A stretch of 64,000 nt of DNA from Arenibaculum pallidiluteum (lineage in GTDB: Bacteria > Pseudomonadota > Alphaproteobacteria > Azospirillales > Azospirillaceae), in the NCBI RefSeq assembly GCF_017355985.1, contig NZ_JAFIQU010000003.1, forward strand, positions 355,884 through 419,883, read 5' to 3'. Both the position numbers and the translations under genes were made by a program. This document shows, piece by piece, positions 41,614-52,873 of this stretch; the stretch's first letter is position 1, and every line of letters begins with the position of its first letter. A model generated the notes under the pieces. That model searched no databases, was not told the origin of the DNA, and was given only the letters and a program-made list of their open reading frames with translations.

Positions 41614-43074
41614 TCAGGAGGCCTTGGCCTCGACCCGGAAGGTCACGCCGGGCTCCTGCAGGCTGTCCCGGTCGGCCAGGGCGATCGGATAGTCGCCGGA
41701 GAAGCAGGCATCGCAATACTGCGGGCGCGCCGGGTCTCGCCCCGGCTCGCCGAGCGCCTTGTACAGCCCGTCCATGGATACGAAGGCCAGGCTGTCCGAG
41801 CCGATGAAGCCGTTCATCTCGGCGATCGAGAGGCGGTGGGCCAGCAGCTTGTCCTTGCGCGGCGTGTCGACGCCATAGAAGCAGGAATGGGTCGTCGGCG
41901 GGCTGGAGATCCTCATATGGACCTCGCGGGCGCCGGCCCGGCGCATCATCTCGACGATCTTGACCGAGGTCGTGCCGCGCACGATCGAATCATCGACCAG
42001 GATGATCCGCTTGCCCTCGATCATGTGCCGGTTGGCGTTGTGCTTCAGCTTCACGCCGAGGTTCCGGATCTGGTCCGTCGGCTCGATGAAGGTGCGTCCG
42101 ACATAGTGGTTCCGGATGATGCCGAGCTCGAAGGGAATGCCGCTCTGCACGGAGTAGCCGATAGCCGCGGGAACGCCGGAGTCGGGCACCGGGATGACCA
42201 GGTCGGCCTCGACCTCGCTCTCGCGGGCGAGCTGCATGCCGATCCGCTTGCGCGCCTCGTAGACGGAGCTTCCCTCGACCACGCTGTCCGGGCGCGCGAA
42301 GTAGATGTACTCGAAGATGCAGAAGCGCCGCGGCTGCGGCTGGAACGGCCGCATGCTGTGCAGGCCCGAGGAATCGATGACCACCATCTCGCCGGGCTCG
42401 ACGTCCCGCAGGAAGTCCGCGCCGATGATGTCGAGGGCGCAGGTTTCGGAGGCGAGGACATGGGAATCGCCGATCCGCCCGATGACCAGCGGACGGACGC
42501 CGAGCGGGTCGCGCACGCCGACCACCATGTCGTTGGCCATGGCGACGATCGCGTATGCCCCCTCGACCTGGCGCAGCGCCTCGACCATGCGGTCGACGAC
42601 CGAGCCGGAGCGCGCGGTGGCCATCAGGTGGACGATCACCTCGGTGTCCGTGGTCGACTGGAACAGGCAGCCGCGCCGCACGAGCTGGCGCCGCAGGAGC
42701 AGTGCGTTGGTCAGGTTGCCGTTATGGGCCAGGGCGAAGCCGCCGAACTCGAAATCGGCGAAGAGCGGCTGCACGTTCCGCATGATGCTGTCGCCGGTCG
42801 TCGAATAGCGGACATGGCCGATACCGGCATGGCCGACCAGCCGGCTGACGACGCCGCTTTGGGAGCTGAAGTTGTCGCCGACATGCCCCATCGCGTGGTG
42901 CGAGTGGAAGTGCTTGCCGTCGAAGGTCACGACCCCCGCCGCTTCCTGGCCGCGGTGCTGGAGCGCATGCAGGCCGAGCGCCACAAGGGCCGCCGACTGC
43001 GGGTGCGGGTAGATCCCGAACACGCCGCACTCCTCGCGCAGCTTGTCGTCGTCGAAGGGGTTCGTGGTCAGCAT
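41614..43074 (-). CDS. purF: Amidophosphoribosyltransferase
   Basis: The protein has 486 residues. The propeptide-like start MLTTNPFDDDKLREE precedes Cys16 (ECGVFGIY), the N-terminal nucleophile exposed after cleavage in Bacillus-type enzymes. Other landmarks are LHALQHRGQEAAG, GHVRYSTTGD, NGNLTNA, the PRPP site RIILVDDSIVRGTT, and cysteines in RFCIFEYIYFARPDS and YCDACFSGDYP that fit the [4Fe-4S] site. It catalyses the first step of purine synthesis, glutamine plus PRPP to phosphoribosylamine. It lies 25 bp after cvpA, a common pairing. Confidence 0.96.
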   Translation of the reverse strand: MLTTNPFDDDKLREECGVFGIYPHPQSAALVALGLHALQHRGQEAAGVVTFDGKHFHSHHAMGHVGDNFSSQSGVVSRLVGHAGIGHVRYSTTGDSIMRNVQPLFADFEFGGFALAHNGNLTNALLLRRQLVRRGCLFQSTTDTEVIVHLMATARSGSVVDRMVEALRQVEGAYAIVAMANDMVVGVRDPLGVRPLVIGRIGDSHVLASETCALDIIGADFLRDVEPGEMVVIDSSGLHSMRPFQPQPRRFCIFEYIYFARPDSVVEGSSVYEARKRIGMQLARESEVEADLVIPVPDSGVPAAIGYSVQSGIPFELGIIRNHYVGRTFIEPTDQIRNLGVKLKHNANRHMIEGKRIILVDDSIVRGTTSVKIVEMMRRAGAREVHMRISSPPTTHSCFYGVDTPRKDKLLAHRLSIAEMNGFIGSDSLAFVSMDGLYKALGEPGRDPARPQYCDACFSGDYPIALADRDSLQEPGVTFRVEAKAS

Positions 43075-43099
43075 GCGGTTCGTGCTCCCGGGCGCCGCG

Positions 43100-43783
43100 T
43101 CAGCGGGCCTGATTCGAGGTCTCGATCAGCTGGTCGAGACCCGACCGTTCCTGGGCCTTATAGCCCGGTTTGACCGCCTGCGCATCGGCGCTTGCGGGGT
43201 GTGGGACCGGCGTCGACAGGCGCCTCAGCGCGTCCTGTTCGGCGCGGCGGCTTGCCTCGGCCCGGGCAAGGGCCTCGGCGCGCTGCTGTGCCGGGGTGCG
43301 GCTCGGATCCGGGACCAGGCGCCGCAGCTGCTCGGCGCCGGCCTGGATCGACGGCATGGTCCGCGCGTCCCGCAACCATGTGGGGTGTTCGGTGGGATCC
43401 GGGTAGATCTGGATCAGCAAAAGATAGGCGAGGCAGATCAGAACCGCGCCGCGGGCCAGCCCGAACAGGAAGCCGAGGGACCGGTCGACCGCGCTCAGCG
43501 ACGATCCGCGGACGAGACCCGCAATGCGCGACGCGATGATCGACAGGACGATCAGCGCCACCAGGAAGACCGCGCCGGCCGAGACCGCCGATGCGACCGT
43601 CGCCGAGGTGATCTTGCTCGCGACCAGTGGTTGCACGAAGGGGAAGGCGAACCAGGCGATGGCGGCCGAGCCGATCCAGGCGGCGACCGAGAGCACCTCG
43701 CGCACGAAGCCTCGGGCGAAGGCGAGCAGGGCGGAGAGGATCAGGATGAGGAGGACGGCGACATCGGTAGGGTTGAAAGGCAT
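43100..43783 (-). CDS. cvpA: CvpA family membrane protein
   Basis: The protein has 227 residues from the ATG at 43783. Four transmembrane segments (DVAVLLILILSALLAFARGFVREVLSVAAWIGS and later ones) are followed by a cytosolic tail of about 70 residues rich in Ala, Arg and Glu. The VLLILILSALLAFARGFVREVLS start is typical of CvpA. It is needed for colicin V production in E. coli and linked to envelope stress and purine metabolism. It sits 14 bp after radA and 25 bp before purF, the usual alphaproteobacterial order. Confidence 0.92.
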   Translation of the reverse strand: MPFNPTDVAVLLILILSALLAFARGFVREVLSVAAWIGSAAIAWFAFPFVQPLVASKITSATVASAVSAGAVFLVALIVLSIIASRIAGLVRGSSLSAVDRSLGFLFGLARGAVLICLAYLLLIQIYPDPTEHPTWLRDARTMPSIQAGAEQLRRLVPDPSRTPAQQRAEALARAEASRRAEQDALRRLSTPVPHPASADAQAVKPGYKAQERSGLDQLIETSNQAR

Positions 43784-43797
43784 GGATTCTCGACGCC

Positions 43798-45210
43798 TCA
43801 GGCTGATCGTGCGGACCGCCGGCTTTCGGCGGCATCCTGGAAGAGGGGGAGAAGGTCCCCGAGATGGGCGATTTCGACCGCGCGCAGCCCGTGGTCGGCG
43901 CCCCGCGTCCCGGCGCGGCCGCGCCGCGTCGGCATCAGGGCGCGGGCGAAGCCGAGCTTTCCGGCCTCCTTCAGCCGTGCCTCGGCCTGGCTGACTGGAC
44001 GCACCTCGCCCGACAGGCCGATCTCGCCGAAGACGATGGCGTCCGCCGGAACCGGCTCGCCGGTCAGGGAGGAGAGCAGGGCGGCCGCGACCGCGAGGTC
44101 CGCGGCCGGCTCGGCAATCCGCAGGCCGCCGGCGACGTTCAGATAGACGTCGTTGGCGCCGATCTGGACGCCGCAGCGTGCCTCCAGCACGGCCAGCACC
44201 ATGGCGAGCCGCCCGCCGTCCCATCCGACCACCGCCCGGCGCGGCGTGCCCAGCGGCGACGGGGCGACCAGGGCCTGGATCTCGACCAGGACCGGGCGCG
44301 TGCCCTCGAGGCCGGCGAAGACCGCCGAGCCCGACACGTCGCCGCGGCGTTCGGCCAGGAACAGCTCCGAGGGATTGGCGACCTCATCCAGCCCGGCATC
44401 GGTCATGTCGAAGACGCCGATCTCGTCCGTCGGCCCAAAACGGTTCTTCACGGCACGGAGGATGCGGAACTGGTGCCCGCGTTCGCCCTCGAAGTACAGG
44501 ACTGTATCCACCATGTGCTCCAGCACACGGGGGCCGGCCAGCGTCCCTTCCTTGGTGACGTGCCCGACGAGCAGCAGCACGATGCCGCGGCGCTTGGCAA
44601 CGCGGATCAGCTCCTGCGCCGAACTGCGGACCTGGGCGACGGTCCCGGGGGCGCTGTCCAGCGTGTCCACGAACATGGTCTGGATCGAATCGATCACGAC
44701 CACGTCGGGCGCCTCGGCCCCGTCGATGGAGGCGACGATGTCGCGGACATTGGTGGCCGAGGCCAGCGCCACGCGCGCGTTACTCTGGCCGAGGCGGGCC
44801 GCGCGCAGGCGAACCTGGTCGACGGCCTCCTCGCCCGAGACGTAGGCGCAGCGCAGCTTCGCCGCGAGCCGGCAGACCACCTGGAGCAGGAGGGTCGACT
44901 TGCCGATGCCGGGATCGCCGCCGACGAGCAGGCAGGAGCCGGGGACGAGGCCGCCGCCGCATACGCGATCGAACTCCGCGATCCCGGTCATGCGGCGCGG
45001 AGGCCGCTCGCTCTCGCCCTTGAGGTCGACGAAGTCGATTCGCTTGCCGGCACCGCGGCCGAGTCCCTTGGGCGCGCTTTCGGGAACCTGCTCCTCGACA
45101 AGCGTGTTCCATTCACCGCAGGCATCGCAGCGCCCGCTCCATTTCGGCGCGCTGGCGCCGCAATTCTGGCAGACGAAGCGACTGGCGCGGGAGGAGCTCG
45201 CTCGGGCCAC
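43798..45210 (-). CDS. radA: DNA repair/recombination protein RadA
   Basis: The protein has 470 residues from GTG 45210 (AGGGACG upstream); another GTG at 45252 is possible. An N-terminal zinc finger (CQNCGASAPKWSGRCDACG) precedes a RecA-like ATPase with Walker A GGDPGIGKST, the RadA motif KNRFGPTDEIGVF and a C-terminal Lon-like domain (NVAGGLRIAEPAADLAVAAALLSS). RadA drives branch migration during homologous recombination. It starts the minus-strand unit radA-cvpA-purF-SDR. Confidence 0.95.
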   Translation of the reverse strand: MARASSSRASRFVCQNCGASAPKWSGRCDACGEWNTLVEEQVPESAPKGLGRGAGKRIDFVDLKGESERPPRRMTGIAEFDRVCGGGLVPGSCLLVGGDPGIGKSTLLLQVVCRLAAKLRCAYVSGEEAVDQVRLRAARLGQSNARVALASATNVRDIVASIDGAEAPDVVVIDSIQTMFVDTLDSAPGTVAQVRSSAQELIRVAKRRGIVLLLVGHVTKEGTLAGPRVLEHMVDTVLYFEGERGHQFRILRAVKNRFGPTDEIGVFDMTDAGLDEVANPSELFLAERRGDVSGSAVFAGLEGTRPVLVEIQALVAPSPLGTPRRAVVGWDGGRLAMVLAVLEARCGVQIGANDVYLNVAGGLRIAEPAADLAVAAALLSSLTGEPVPADAIVFGEIGLSGEVRPVSQAEARLKEAGKLGFARALMPTRRGRAGTRGADHGLRAVEIAHLGDLLPLFQDAAESRRSARSA

Positions 45211-45380
45211 GGTGGATTGTCGTCCCTGTTGAGGGTGCCGAAGGAATAGCACGAACGGGTAAAGGAATCCTGTGCGAAGGGCGCGCCCGGCACCTGCGTC
45301 GCCTCGCCGCTGCTCTATTTGGGCATTGCGGCCAGGCGTTTCATCCGGCGGCCGCGCCCGCGCGCGGCGTCGGGTGCGCG

Positions 45381-46181
45381 TCAGGGATGCAGGATCTCCA
45401 TCTGGATCGGCCCGTCGGCACGGCCATGGACGAACTGGTCGACCATGGCGTTGCCGGACCGGTCGATCTCGGAGGCGTGTCCCTGCCAGACGATCCGGCC
45501 CTGGTGGATCATCGCGATCCGGTCAGCGATCTTGCGGGCGGAGGCCATGTCGTGGGTGATCGACACGGCGGTCGCGCCGAGGTCGCGCACGCATTTCACG
45601 ATCAGGTCGTTGATGACGTCCGACATGATCGGGTCCAGCCCTGTTGTGGGCTCGTCGAAGAAGATGATCTCGGGCTCGGTCGCAATCGAGCGCGCCAGCG
45701 AGACGCGCTTCTGCATGCCGCCCGAAAGCTCTGCGGGGAAGAGCTCCGCGACCTCCTTGCCGAGCCCGACCTGGGCGAGCTTGCGCAGGGCGATGTCCTT
45801 CGCTTCGCGGCGACCCATCCGCTCGCCCTGGATCAGGCCGAAGGCGACGTTCTCCCAGACCTGGAGGCTGTCGAAAAGGGCGCCGCCCTGGAAAAGCATG
45901 CCGAACTTGCGCATCACGCGCTCGCGATCACGCGGCCGCAGATGCGTCGTGTCCTCGCCGTCGATCTCGATCCGGCCCCCATCGGGCTCGAGAAGCCCCA
46001 GGATGCACTTCAGCAGCACCGACTTGCCGGTGCCCGACCCGCCGATGATCACCAGCGACTCGCCGGTGCCGACGTCCAGGTCGACGCCGTTCAGCACGTG
46101 CTTGGGGCCGAAGGACTTGCGCACGCCGCGCAGCCGGATCTTCGGCGTTGCGGCGGGCTGGCTCGGGGTGCTGTCGGGCAT
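45381..46181 (-). CDS. mlaF: ABC transporter ATP-binding protein, MlaF-like
   Basis: The protein has 266 residues from the ATG at 46181; a GTG at 46190, directly after the MlaE stop, would add three. It has Walker A GGSGTGKSV, signature LSGGMQKRVSLARSIA, Walker B EIIFFDEPTTGLDP, and a MlaF-type start (IRLRGVRKSFGPKHVLNGVDLD). With MlaE it forms the inner-membrane ABC core that moves phospholipids between membranes. The MlaD/MlaC/MlaA parts are not in the window, so they must be encoded elsewhere if present. Confidence 0.92.
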   Translation of the reverse strand: MPDSTPSQPAATPKIRLRGVRKSFGPKHVLNGVDLDVGTGESLVIIGGSGTGKSVLLKCILGLLEPDGGRIEIDGEDTTHLRPRDRERVMRKFGMLFQGGALFDSLQVWENVAFGLIQGERMGRREAKDIALRKLAQVGLGKEVAELFPAELSGGMQKRVSLARSIATEPEIIFFDEPTTGLDPIMSDVINDLIVKCVRDLGATAVSITHDMASARKIADRIAMIHQGRIVWQGHASEIDRSGNAMVDQFVHGRADGPIQMEILHP

Positions 46182-46190
46182 CGCGGTCAC

Positions 46191-46967
46191 TTACTTCGTC
46201 GAGAAGAAGATGCCGGTGATCAGGTAGTTCGTCACCAGGATCAGCACCGATGCGGACACCACGGAGTTTGTGGTCGCCGTTCCGACGCCCTGCGCTCCGC
46301 CGCGCGAGCGGTAGCCGTGATAGCAGCCCATGAGCGCGATCAGGAACCCGAAGACCGCGGCCTTGACCAGGCCGGAGATCACGTCCACCGCCTCGAGATA
46401 CTCCCAGGTCCGGCTGATGTAGGAGGCCGGGTTGAAGTCCAGGCGGTAGACGCCGATCAGGAAGCCGCCGAAGACGCCGATCACGTCGGCCACCAGAACG
46501 AGCAGCGGTAGCATGGTCAGCCCGGCGATCAGCCGGGGCGCGACAAGGTACTTGAAGGGGTTGGTCGAGAGGGTGGTCAGCGCGTCGACCTGCTCGGTGA
46601 CGCGCATGGTCCCGATCTCGGCCGCCATGGCGGCGCCGATGCGCCCTGCCACCATCAGGCCGCCCAGCACGGGGCCGAGCTCGCGGGTCACCGACAGGAC
46701 CACCACCGTGGCGATGGCTCCCTCGGCCTGGAAGCGCGCGAAGCCCGTGTAGCTCTGCAGCGCGAGGACCATGCCCGTGAACAGCGCCGTCAGGCCCACG
46801 ACCGGCAGCGAATAATAGCCGATATCCACCATCTGGCGCAGGATCAGCCGCGGGTAGAAGGGCGGCCGCACGCTGTGGGACAGGGCCGAGGCCGTGAAGA
46901 TCGCGAGCGCGCCGGTCGCTTCGAGCAGGACGAGGAAGGCGCGTCCGGTCGCCGCGACGAAGGTCAT
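46191..46967 (-). CDS. mlaE: MlaE family lipid ABC transporter permease
   Basis: The protein has 258 residues with five or six transmembrane segments. Family motifs include IGYYSLPVVGLTALFTGMVLALQSY, VTRELGPVLGGLMVAGRIGAAMAAEIGTMRVTEQVDAL and FNPASYISRTWEYLEAVDVISGLVKAAVFGFLIALMGCYHGY. It is the permease partner of MlaF, whose gene follows within 9 bp. Its start overlaps the alr stop by four bases, so dnaB-alr-mlaE-mlaF is one coupled unit. Confidence 0.94.
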   Translation of the reverse strand: MTFVAATGRAFLVLLEATGALAIFTASALSHSVRPPFYPRLILRQMVDIGYYSLPVVGLTALFTGMVLALQSYTGFARFQAEGAIATVVVLSVTRELGPVLGGLMVAGRIGAAMAAEIGTMRVTEQVDALTTLSTNPFKYLVAPRLIAGLTMLPLLVLVADVIGVFGGFLIGVYRLDFNPASYISRTWEYLEAVDVISGLVKAAVFGFLIALMGCYHGYRSRGGAQGVGTATTNSVVSASVLILVTNYLITGIFFSTK

Positions 46968-48074
46968 GCTGGAAGTCCGTCCGGCAGGTAGCGGCGCCAG
47001 TAGCGCCGGCCGAGCGAGGTCATGACCTCGTAGCCGATGGTGCCGGCCTCGGCGGCAACCTGGTCGACGGTGCGGTGCGGGCCGATCAGCTCGGCGAAGT
47101 CGCCCTGCCGGATGGCATCCTCGGGCACGTCGGTCACATCGACGGTAATCAGGTCCATGGAGACGCGTCCGATCACGGGAGCTGGGCGGCCGGCGACCAG
47201 GACGTGGCCGGCACCGCTGAGAGACCGGCTGTATCCGTCGGCATAACCCGTTGCGATTGTTGCAACTTTCCCGGCGCGTACAACCGTGTGCGTCGCACCG
47301 TAGCCAACCGTCATGGGGCTGTCAACGGGCCGGACCTGCAGGATCCGGGCGCGCAGCTTGATGGTCGGCAGCATCGGGTTCGGCGTGCCGGGTGTCGGGT
47401 TGATCCCGTAGAGCGCGCATCCGGGACGCACGAAGTCGAAGTGATAGTCGGGCCCCAGGAAGATCCCGGCGCTGTTCGCCAGGCTGGCGGGCGCCCCGGG
47501 GAGCCTGGCCAGGGCCGCCCTGAAGCGGCCCGCCTGGTCGGCATTCAGTGGATGGCTCGCGATCTCCGCGCAGGCGAGATGGGTGATCCAGCCGCGGAGA
47601 TCGACGCCGCGGAGCCGCTCCGGCTCGGCCGCCAGTGTGCCCTGCTCCGCTGGGGCGAGCCCCAGGCGGTTCATGCCGGTGTCGAGATGGATGAAGGCCG
47701 GGAGCACCCGGCCCAGCGTCGCGGCGTGTCGTGTCCAGCGGGCCAGGTCATCGAGCGAGTTCAGGACAGGAACGATGCCTGCCGCGGAGAAATCGCCTTC
47801 GCTTCCCGGAACGGCACCGTTCAGCACGGCGATCTCGGCTGCGGGCACGGCACCCGCGAGCGCGAGCCCTTCGTCGGGATGGGCGACGAAGAACAGCCGG
47901 CACCCCGCGTCCCGGAGCGCCGGCGCGACACGCTGGGCGCCGAGCCCGTACGCATCCGCCTTGACCACCGCCGCGCAGGCAGCCGGCCTTACCCGGTCGC
48001 GAAGGAGCCGCCAGTTCGCCGCCACGGCAGACAGGTCGACGTCGAGGATCGCGCCGGCCCGGGCCGGCACGTCG

Positions 48075-48103
<29 letters not shown>
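46964..48103 (-). CDS. alr: Alanine racemase
   Basis: The protein has 379 residues from the ATG at 48103. PLP-binding K48 is in AAVVKADAYGLG, and the second catalytic Tyr region is GYGATHTV. GYADGYSRSLSG, IGRVSMDLITVDVTDV and the C-terminal IGYEVMTSLGRRY are characteristic. It supplies D-alanine for peptidoglycan. The 5' end overlaps the 3' end of dnaB by 29 bp, so translation is probably coupled; the longer upstream frame is a dnaB shadow. Confidence 0.94.
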
Positions 48104-49586
<1,483 letters not shown>

Positions 49587-49642
49587 GGGGCGACGCTAGC
49601 AGAGCGGGGCGCGCGAGGGTAGGCGATGCTGGCGCGGCGGCC

Positions 49643-49772
49643 TGTGGAAACCGCGACGCAATTTGTCCACAGCATGTGCATAACGGGGACTGGTCGCTGC
49701 TTTGCGCGGCCGGAAGTGCCCGGGCGCCTGCACCTCCGAGGCGCGGGCTGGTCCACTCCGCGCTGTGGAAAA
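49643..49772. promoter_or_regulatory. DnaA-box-like words upstream of dnaB
   Basis: TGTGGAAAC (49643-49651), TTGTCCACA (49663-49671) and TGTGGAAAA (49764-49772) each differ from the DnaA box TTATCCACA (or complement) by one or two bases. They may allow DnaA to control dnaB. The spacing and number do not look like a replication origin. Confidence 0.35.
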
Positions 49773-49831
49773 CGGGTCGCCTCGGCCTGCGGCACCTGCG
49801 CGGCGCCGCCAGGACACGCCCCAGCTTTGCC

Positions 49832-50902
49832 TCAGCTGCGGCCCGGGGCGAGGCGCCGGGCAAGTGCCGAGAACTCCTCTCCCGGGACGGGCGGGCGGAT
49901 CGGGAAGGTGAGGACGGCCCAGCGCCCCGGGTCTCCGACGAGCTGCACGCCGCCGCCGAGCTGGTGTGCCAGGCGGTGGATCAGCTTCATGCCGAGGGGA
50001 TCGTCGCGCCGCTCGCTCAACGGTTCCGCCCCGCCGATCTCCACGACCAGGTTGCCGTCGGCGGGGACGAGATGGACCGTTATCGCGGTTTGCGGCCCGG
50101 CAGGGCTCTGCGCCATCGCATCGGCGACGAGCTCGTGCAGCAGCAGTCCGGCCGGAACAGCTTGGGTCAGGGTCAGGAGCACGGGCTGCCCGAGCACCGA
50201 CAGCCGCGAGGTTCCGGTGCCGTCCCGGTACTGCGCCTCGAGCTCGGTGCAGAGCTGCCGGGCGTAACCCGTGAAGTCGAGGGTCGCGGCCTCCTCGGTC
50301 CTGTACAGGATGTCATGGACCAGTGCCATGGACCGGACGCGGGCCTGCAGGTCGCGCAGCAGTGCGGCGCCGGCCGGGTCCGCGACGCGGCTTTCGTGCA
50401 GGCGCAGTAGGCTCGAGACGATCTGGAAGTTATTGCGGACCCGGTGGTGGACCTCGGCGAAGAGGGCCTCCTTGTCGGCGAGCGCGCGCTTCAGCGCGGC
50501 CATGGCCCAGTCCCGCTCCGCCCGCTCCCGTGCCTCCGTCAGCGCGCGCGCCACGGCCCGGGACAGGCGGCTGAGCCGGTCCTTGAGCACGTAGTCGGTC
50601 GCGCCTTCGCGCAGCAGCTCGGTCGCCCGCTCCTCGCCGATGGCACCGGACAGCAGGACGAACGGCGTGTAGGGCGCCTTGGAGCGCGCGATTCGCAACG
50701 CCGACAGTCCGTCGAAGGATGGCAGCGAGAAGTCGGAGAGGATCAGGTCCGGCATCGGACCTTGGGACAGCGCGTCGTGGAAGGCGGGTTCCGTGTCGAC
50801 GCGGAAGATAACGCAGTCCAGCCCGTCGGATCGCAGGCGCTCGGCCGCGAGTTCCGCATCGTTGGGGTCGTCCTCCAGATGGAGGATCTGAATGGACGCC
50901 AT
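49832..50902 (-). CDS. Receiver-HisKA_2 sensor histidine kinase
   Basis: The protein has 356 residues. An N-terminal receiver (ILHLEDDPNDAELAAERL, LILSDFSLPSFDGLSAL, DYVLKDRLSRL) is followed by a HisKA_2 domain with the phospho-His in LFAEVHHRVRNNFQIVSSLLRL and a degenerate HATPase_c (LLLHELVADAMAQSPAGPQ, DPLGMKLIHRLAHQLGGGVQL). No membrane segment or PAS domain is present, so it is cytosolic and likely takes phosphate from another protein. Such kinases commonly work in alphaproteobacterial stress or light/redox signalling. It stands alone on the minus strand, with 154 bp to the rplI stop. Confidence 0.9.
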   Translation of the reverse strand: MASIQILHLEDDPNDAELAAERLRSDGLDCVIFRVDTEPAFHDALSQGPMPDLILSDFSLPSFDGLSALRIARSKAPYTPFVLLSGAIGEERATELLREGATDYVLKDRLSRLSRAVARALTEARERAERDWAMAALKRALADKEALFAEVHHRVRNNFQIVSSLLRLHESRVADPAGAALLRDLQARVRSMALVHDILYRTEEAATLDFTGYARQLCTELEAQYRDGTGTSRLSVLGQPVLLTLTQAVPAGLLLHELVADAMAQSPAGPQTAITVHLVPADGNLVVEIGGAEPLSERRDDPLGMKLIHRLAHQLGGGVQLVGDPGRWAVLTFPIRPPVPGEEFSALARRLAPGRS

Positions 50903-51056
50903 GGCTCCCCCAAGCGGCGGCCCCCAGCCGGGGGGACGGCGCGAAAGCTCTGCGTAGCGTGCCCGCCGGCACCCTGGTGATCCAGCCTTACGTTCGGCCT
51001 AATACCACTGGCTGGGCGACGGAGGGGCGCACCGGCGGCGCGCCCCCCGCGAGAGC

Positions 51057-51623
51057 TCAGGCCTGGTCCTCGGCGTCCTCGGCCGTGGCGGCTTCCTGTA
51101 CGGCGGCCTCTTCCTCCTCCTGGCGCAGGTCGGCGGCGGTGACCGCCGAGCCGCGCTGGGCCTGGATCTCGGCCTCCTCCGCACTGCGCGCCACGTTCAC
51201 CGTGACCGCGACCGAGACCTCCGGGTGCAGGACGAGGCGCACCTTGCTGAGGCCCAGGGTCTTGATCGGGTGGTCGATCGCAACCTGCTGGCGGTTGACG
51301 GTGAAGCCGGCCTCGGTGACCGCCTCGGAGATGTCGCGCGCCGAGACCGAGCCGTAGAGGATCCCCGTGTCGCCGGCCTGGCGGATCACCACCACGGACA
51401 GCCCCTCGGCCTTGGTGGCGAGCTGCTGAGCCTCCTCGCGGCGCTTCAGGTTCGTGGCCTCGAGCTGGGCGCGCTGGGTTTCGAAGAACGCCAGGTTGTC
51501 CTTGGTCGCCCGCATGGCCTTCTTCTGGGGCAGGAGGAAGTTGCGGGCGTAGCCCGGCTTCACCTTGACGACCTGACCCATCTGGCCGAGCTTCTCGACC
51601 CGCTCCAACAGAATAACTTCCAT
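51057..51623 (-). CDS. rplI: 50S ribosomal protein L9
   Basis: The protein has 188 residues from the ATG at 51623 with GGAGG upstream. The L9 N-terminus [36 protein letters not shown] is textbook. A long helix ([22 protein letters not shown]) and a C-terminal domain follow. The last 30 residues are an acidic Ala/Glu-rich extension, often seen in Alphaproteobacteria. It belongs to the rpsF-rpsR-DUF2232-rplI unit; its start overlaps the preceding stop by one base. Confidence 0.96.
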   Translation of the reverse strand: MEVILLERVEKLGQMGQVVKVKPGYARNFLLPQKKAMRATKDNLAFFETQRAQLEATNLKRREEAQQLATKAEGLSVVVIRQAGDTGILYGSVSARDISEAVTEAGFTVNRQQVAIDHPIKTLGLSKVRLVLHPEVSVAVTVNVARSAEEAEIQAQRGSAVTAADLRQEEEEAAVQEAATAEDAEDQA

Positions 51624-52576
51624 CACACATCCTCCGAAGGGGGCCGCGGCCGCGCCAGCTTCGCGCGCAGCCCCGCCCAGTGTTCGATCAGGCCCAGGCC
51701 GACGACCAGCGGGATCGCGGACTGGACCACCAGCAACAGAAAATAGAACGGCACCAGCACCAGCAGCGGCCGCCCCGACCCGCGCTCCGCGAAGGCATGC
51801 ACCACGGCAAGCCCGCCGAAGAGGAACGGCACGAGGAAGACGAGCGCCGCGTTCAGCGCCACGTAGCCCGGCGTGCCATCCGCCAGCAGCGCCAGCAGTC
51901 CCGTCCCGGCGAGCAGCATCGGCGCCCAGCCCGGGAGCGTCAGCTCGCTCATGCGGATCGGAGGCCGCCGGTTCCGCCCGAACCGCATCAGCAGGCCCTG
52001 GGCCAGTGCCCCGTTGGCCACCGTCATGGCGAGCCAGATCCCGACGACCAAGGCCGGGAAGAACGGAACCAGCATGTCCTCGAGCGTCTGCACCGCGGCT
52101 GGGTCGACCGCGTCCGAGAGCGTGGCGAGGCCCGCGAGGCTTCCCGAGACGATGTCCTGGACCAGCCCTTCGAGCCCGCCCTCCTGGTCCGAGACCAGGA
52201 CCGCAGCACCGACGATCAGCAGCGCGCCGTACCCGGCGAGAAGGCAGATCAGCCGTCCCGGCGGGTACCACTCCAGCGTGCCGTCCTGCCGGCTCCGGGC
52301 AAGCAGCGCTTGCCGGGCGACGAGCAGGACGGGCGCCAGGTTCGCCAGCGCGAAGGCGATGCCGGCGAAGACGTTGGCCACGAGGGACACCGCCGCCGTC
52401 GCCGTGACGCCGCCCAGCAGCGCCGCGCTGAACCCCGGGCCGAGGCCCAGCAGAAGCAGCGGAAGCGGCGCCAGGTAGGCGAGGATCAGTGCCCCCGTCC
52501 CGCCCGCGAGCACGGACAGGAAGAACAGCGCCGAAACGCCGCCACCGCCAGCCGCAAGAAGCAGGAAGGGGGACAT
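51623..52576 (-). CDS. DUF2232 family membrane protein
   Basis: The protein has 317 residues, eight or so transmembrane segments, and is rich in Ala, Leu and Gly. It occupies the slot between rpsR and rplI that DUF2232 (YybS-like) proteins occupy in many Alphaproteobacteria, and its start [19 protein letters not shown] fits that family. Function is unknown; its place in a ribosomal operon suggests co-regulation rather than a ribosomal role. It overlaps rplI by one base and follows rpsR by 33 bp. Confidence 0.82.
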   Translation of the reverse strand: MSPFLLLAAGGGGVSALFFLSVLAGGTGALILAYLAPLPLLLLGLGPGFSAALLGGVTATAAVSLVANVFAGIAFALANLAPVLLVARQALLARSRQDGTLEWYPPGRLICLLAGYGALLIVGAAVLVSDQEGGLEGLVQDIVSGSLAGLATLSDAVDPAAVQTLEDMLVPFFPALVVGIWLAMTVANGALAQGLLMRFGRNRRPPIRMSELTLPGWAPMLLAGTGLLALLADGTPGYVALNAALVFLVPFLFGGLAVVHAFAERGSGRPLLVLVPFYFLLLVVQSAIPLVVGLGLIEHWAGLRAKLARPRPPSEDV

Positions 52577-52609
52577 GCGGACCCTCGCCTCACCGGTGCC
52601 GCCGGCCGC

Positions 52610-52873
52610 TCACTTCACGACGTAGGGCAGCAGGGCCAGGAAACGCGCCCGCTTGATCGCCTGGGCCAGCGCACGCTGCTTCTTGGCGGAAACGGCGGTG
52701 ATCCGGCTCGGGACGATCTTGCCGCGCTCCGAGACGAAGCGGGACAGGAGCTTCACGTCCTTGTAGTCGATCGCCGGCGCGTTGGGCCCGGAGAAGGGGC
52801 AGGTCTTGCGGCGGCGGAAGAACGGGCGTCGTGCGCCGCCCGCGGGGCGGCCACCGGCTGCGGGTCCGGTCAT
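52610..52873 (-). CDS. rpsR: 30S ribosomal protein S18
   Basis: The protein has 87 residues with the S18 core [41 protein letters not shown] followed by [21 protein letters not shown]. The 5' end overlaps the rpsF stop by four bases, so translation is coupled. S18 forms a heterodimer with S6 on the 30S platform. Confidence 0.96.
   Translation of the reverse strand: MTGPAAGGRPAGGARRPFFRRRKTCPFSGPNAPAIDYKDVKLLSRFVSERGKIVPSRITAVSAKKQRALAQAIKRARFLALLPYVVK

Noticed and set aside
49587..49831. Possible replication origin upstream of dnaB
   Set aside because: Only three imperfect DnaA-box-like words, no A+T-rich unwinding region and no origin-type neighbours such as dnaA, dnaN or parAB.
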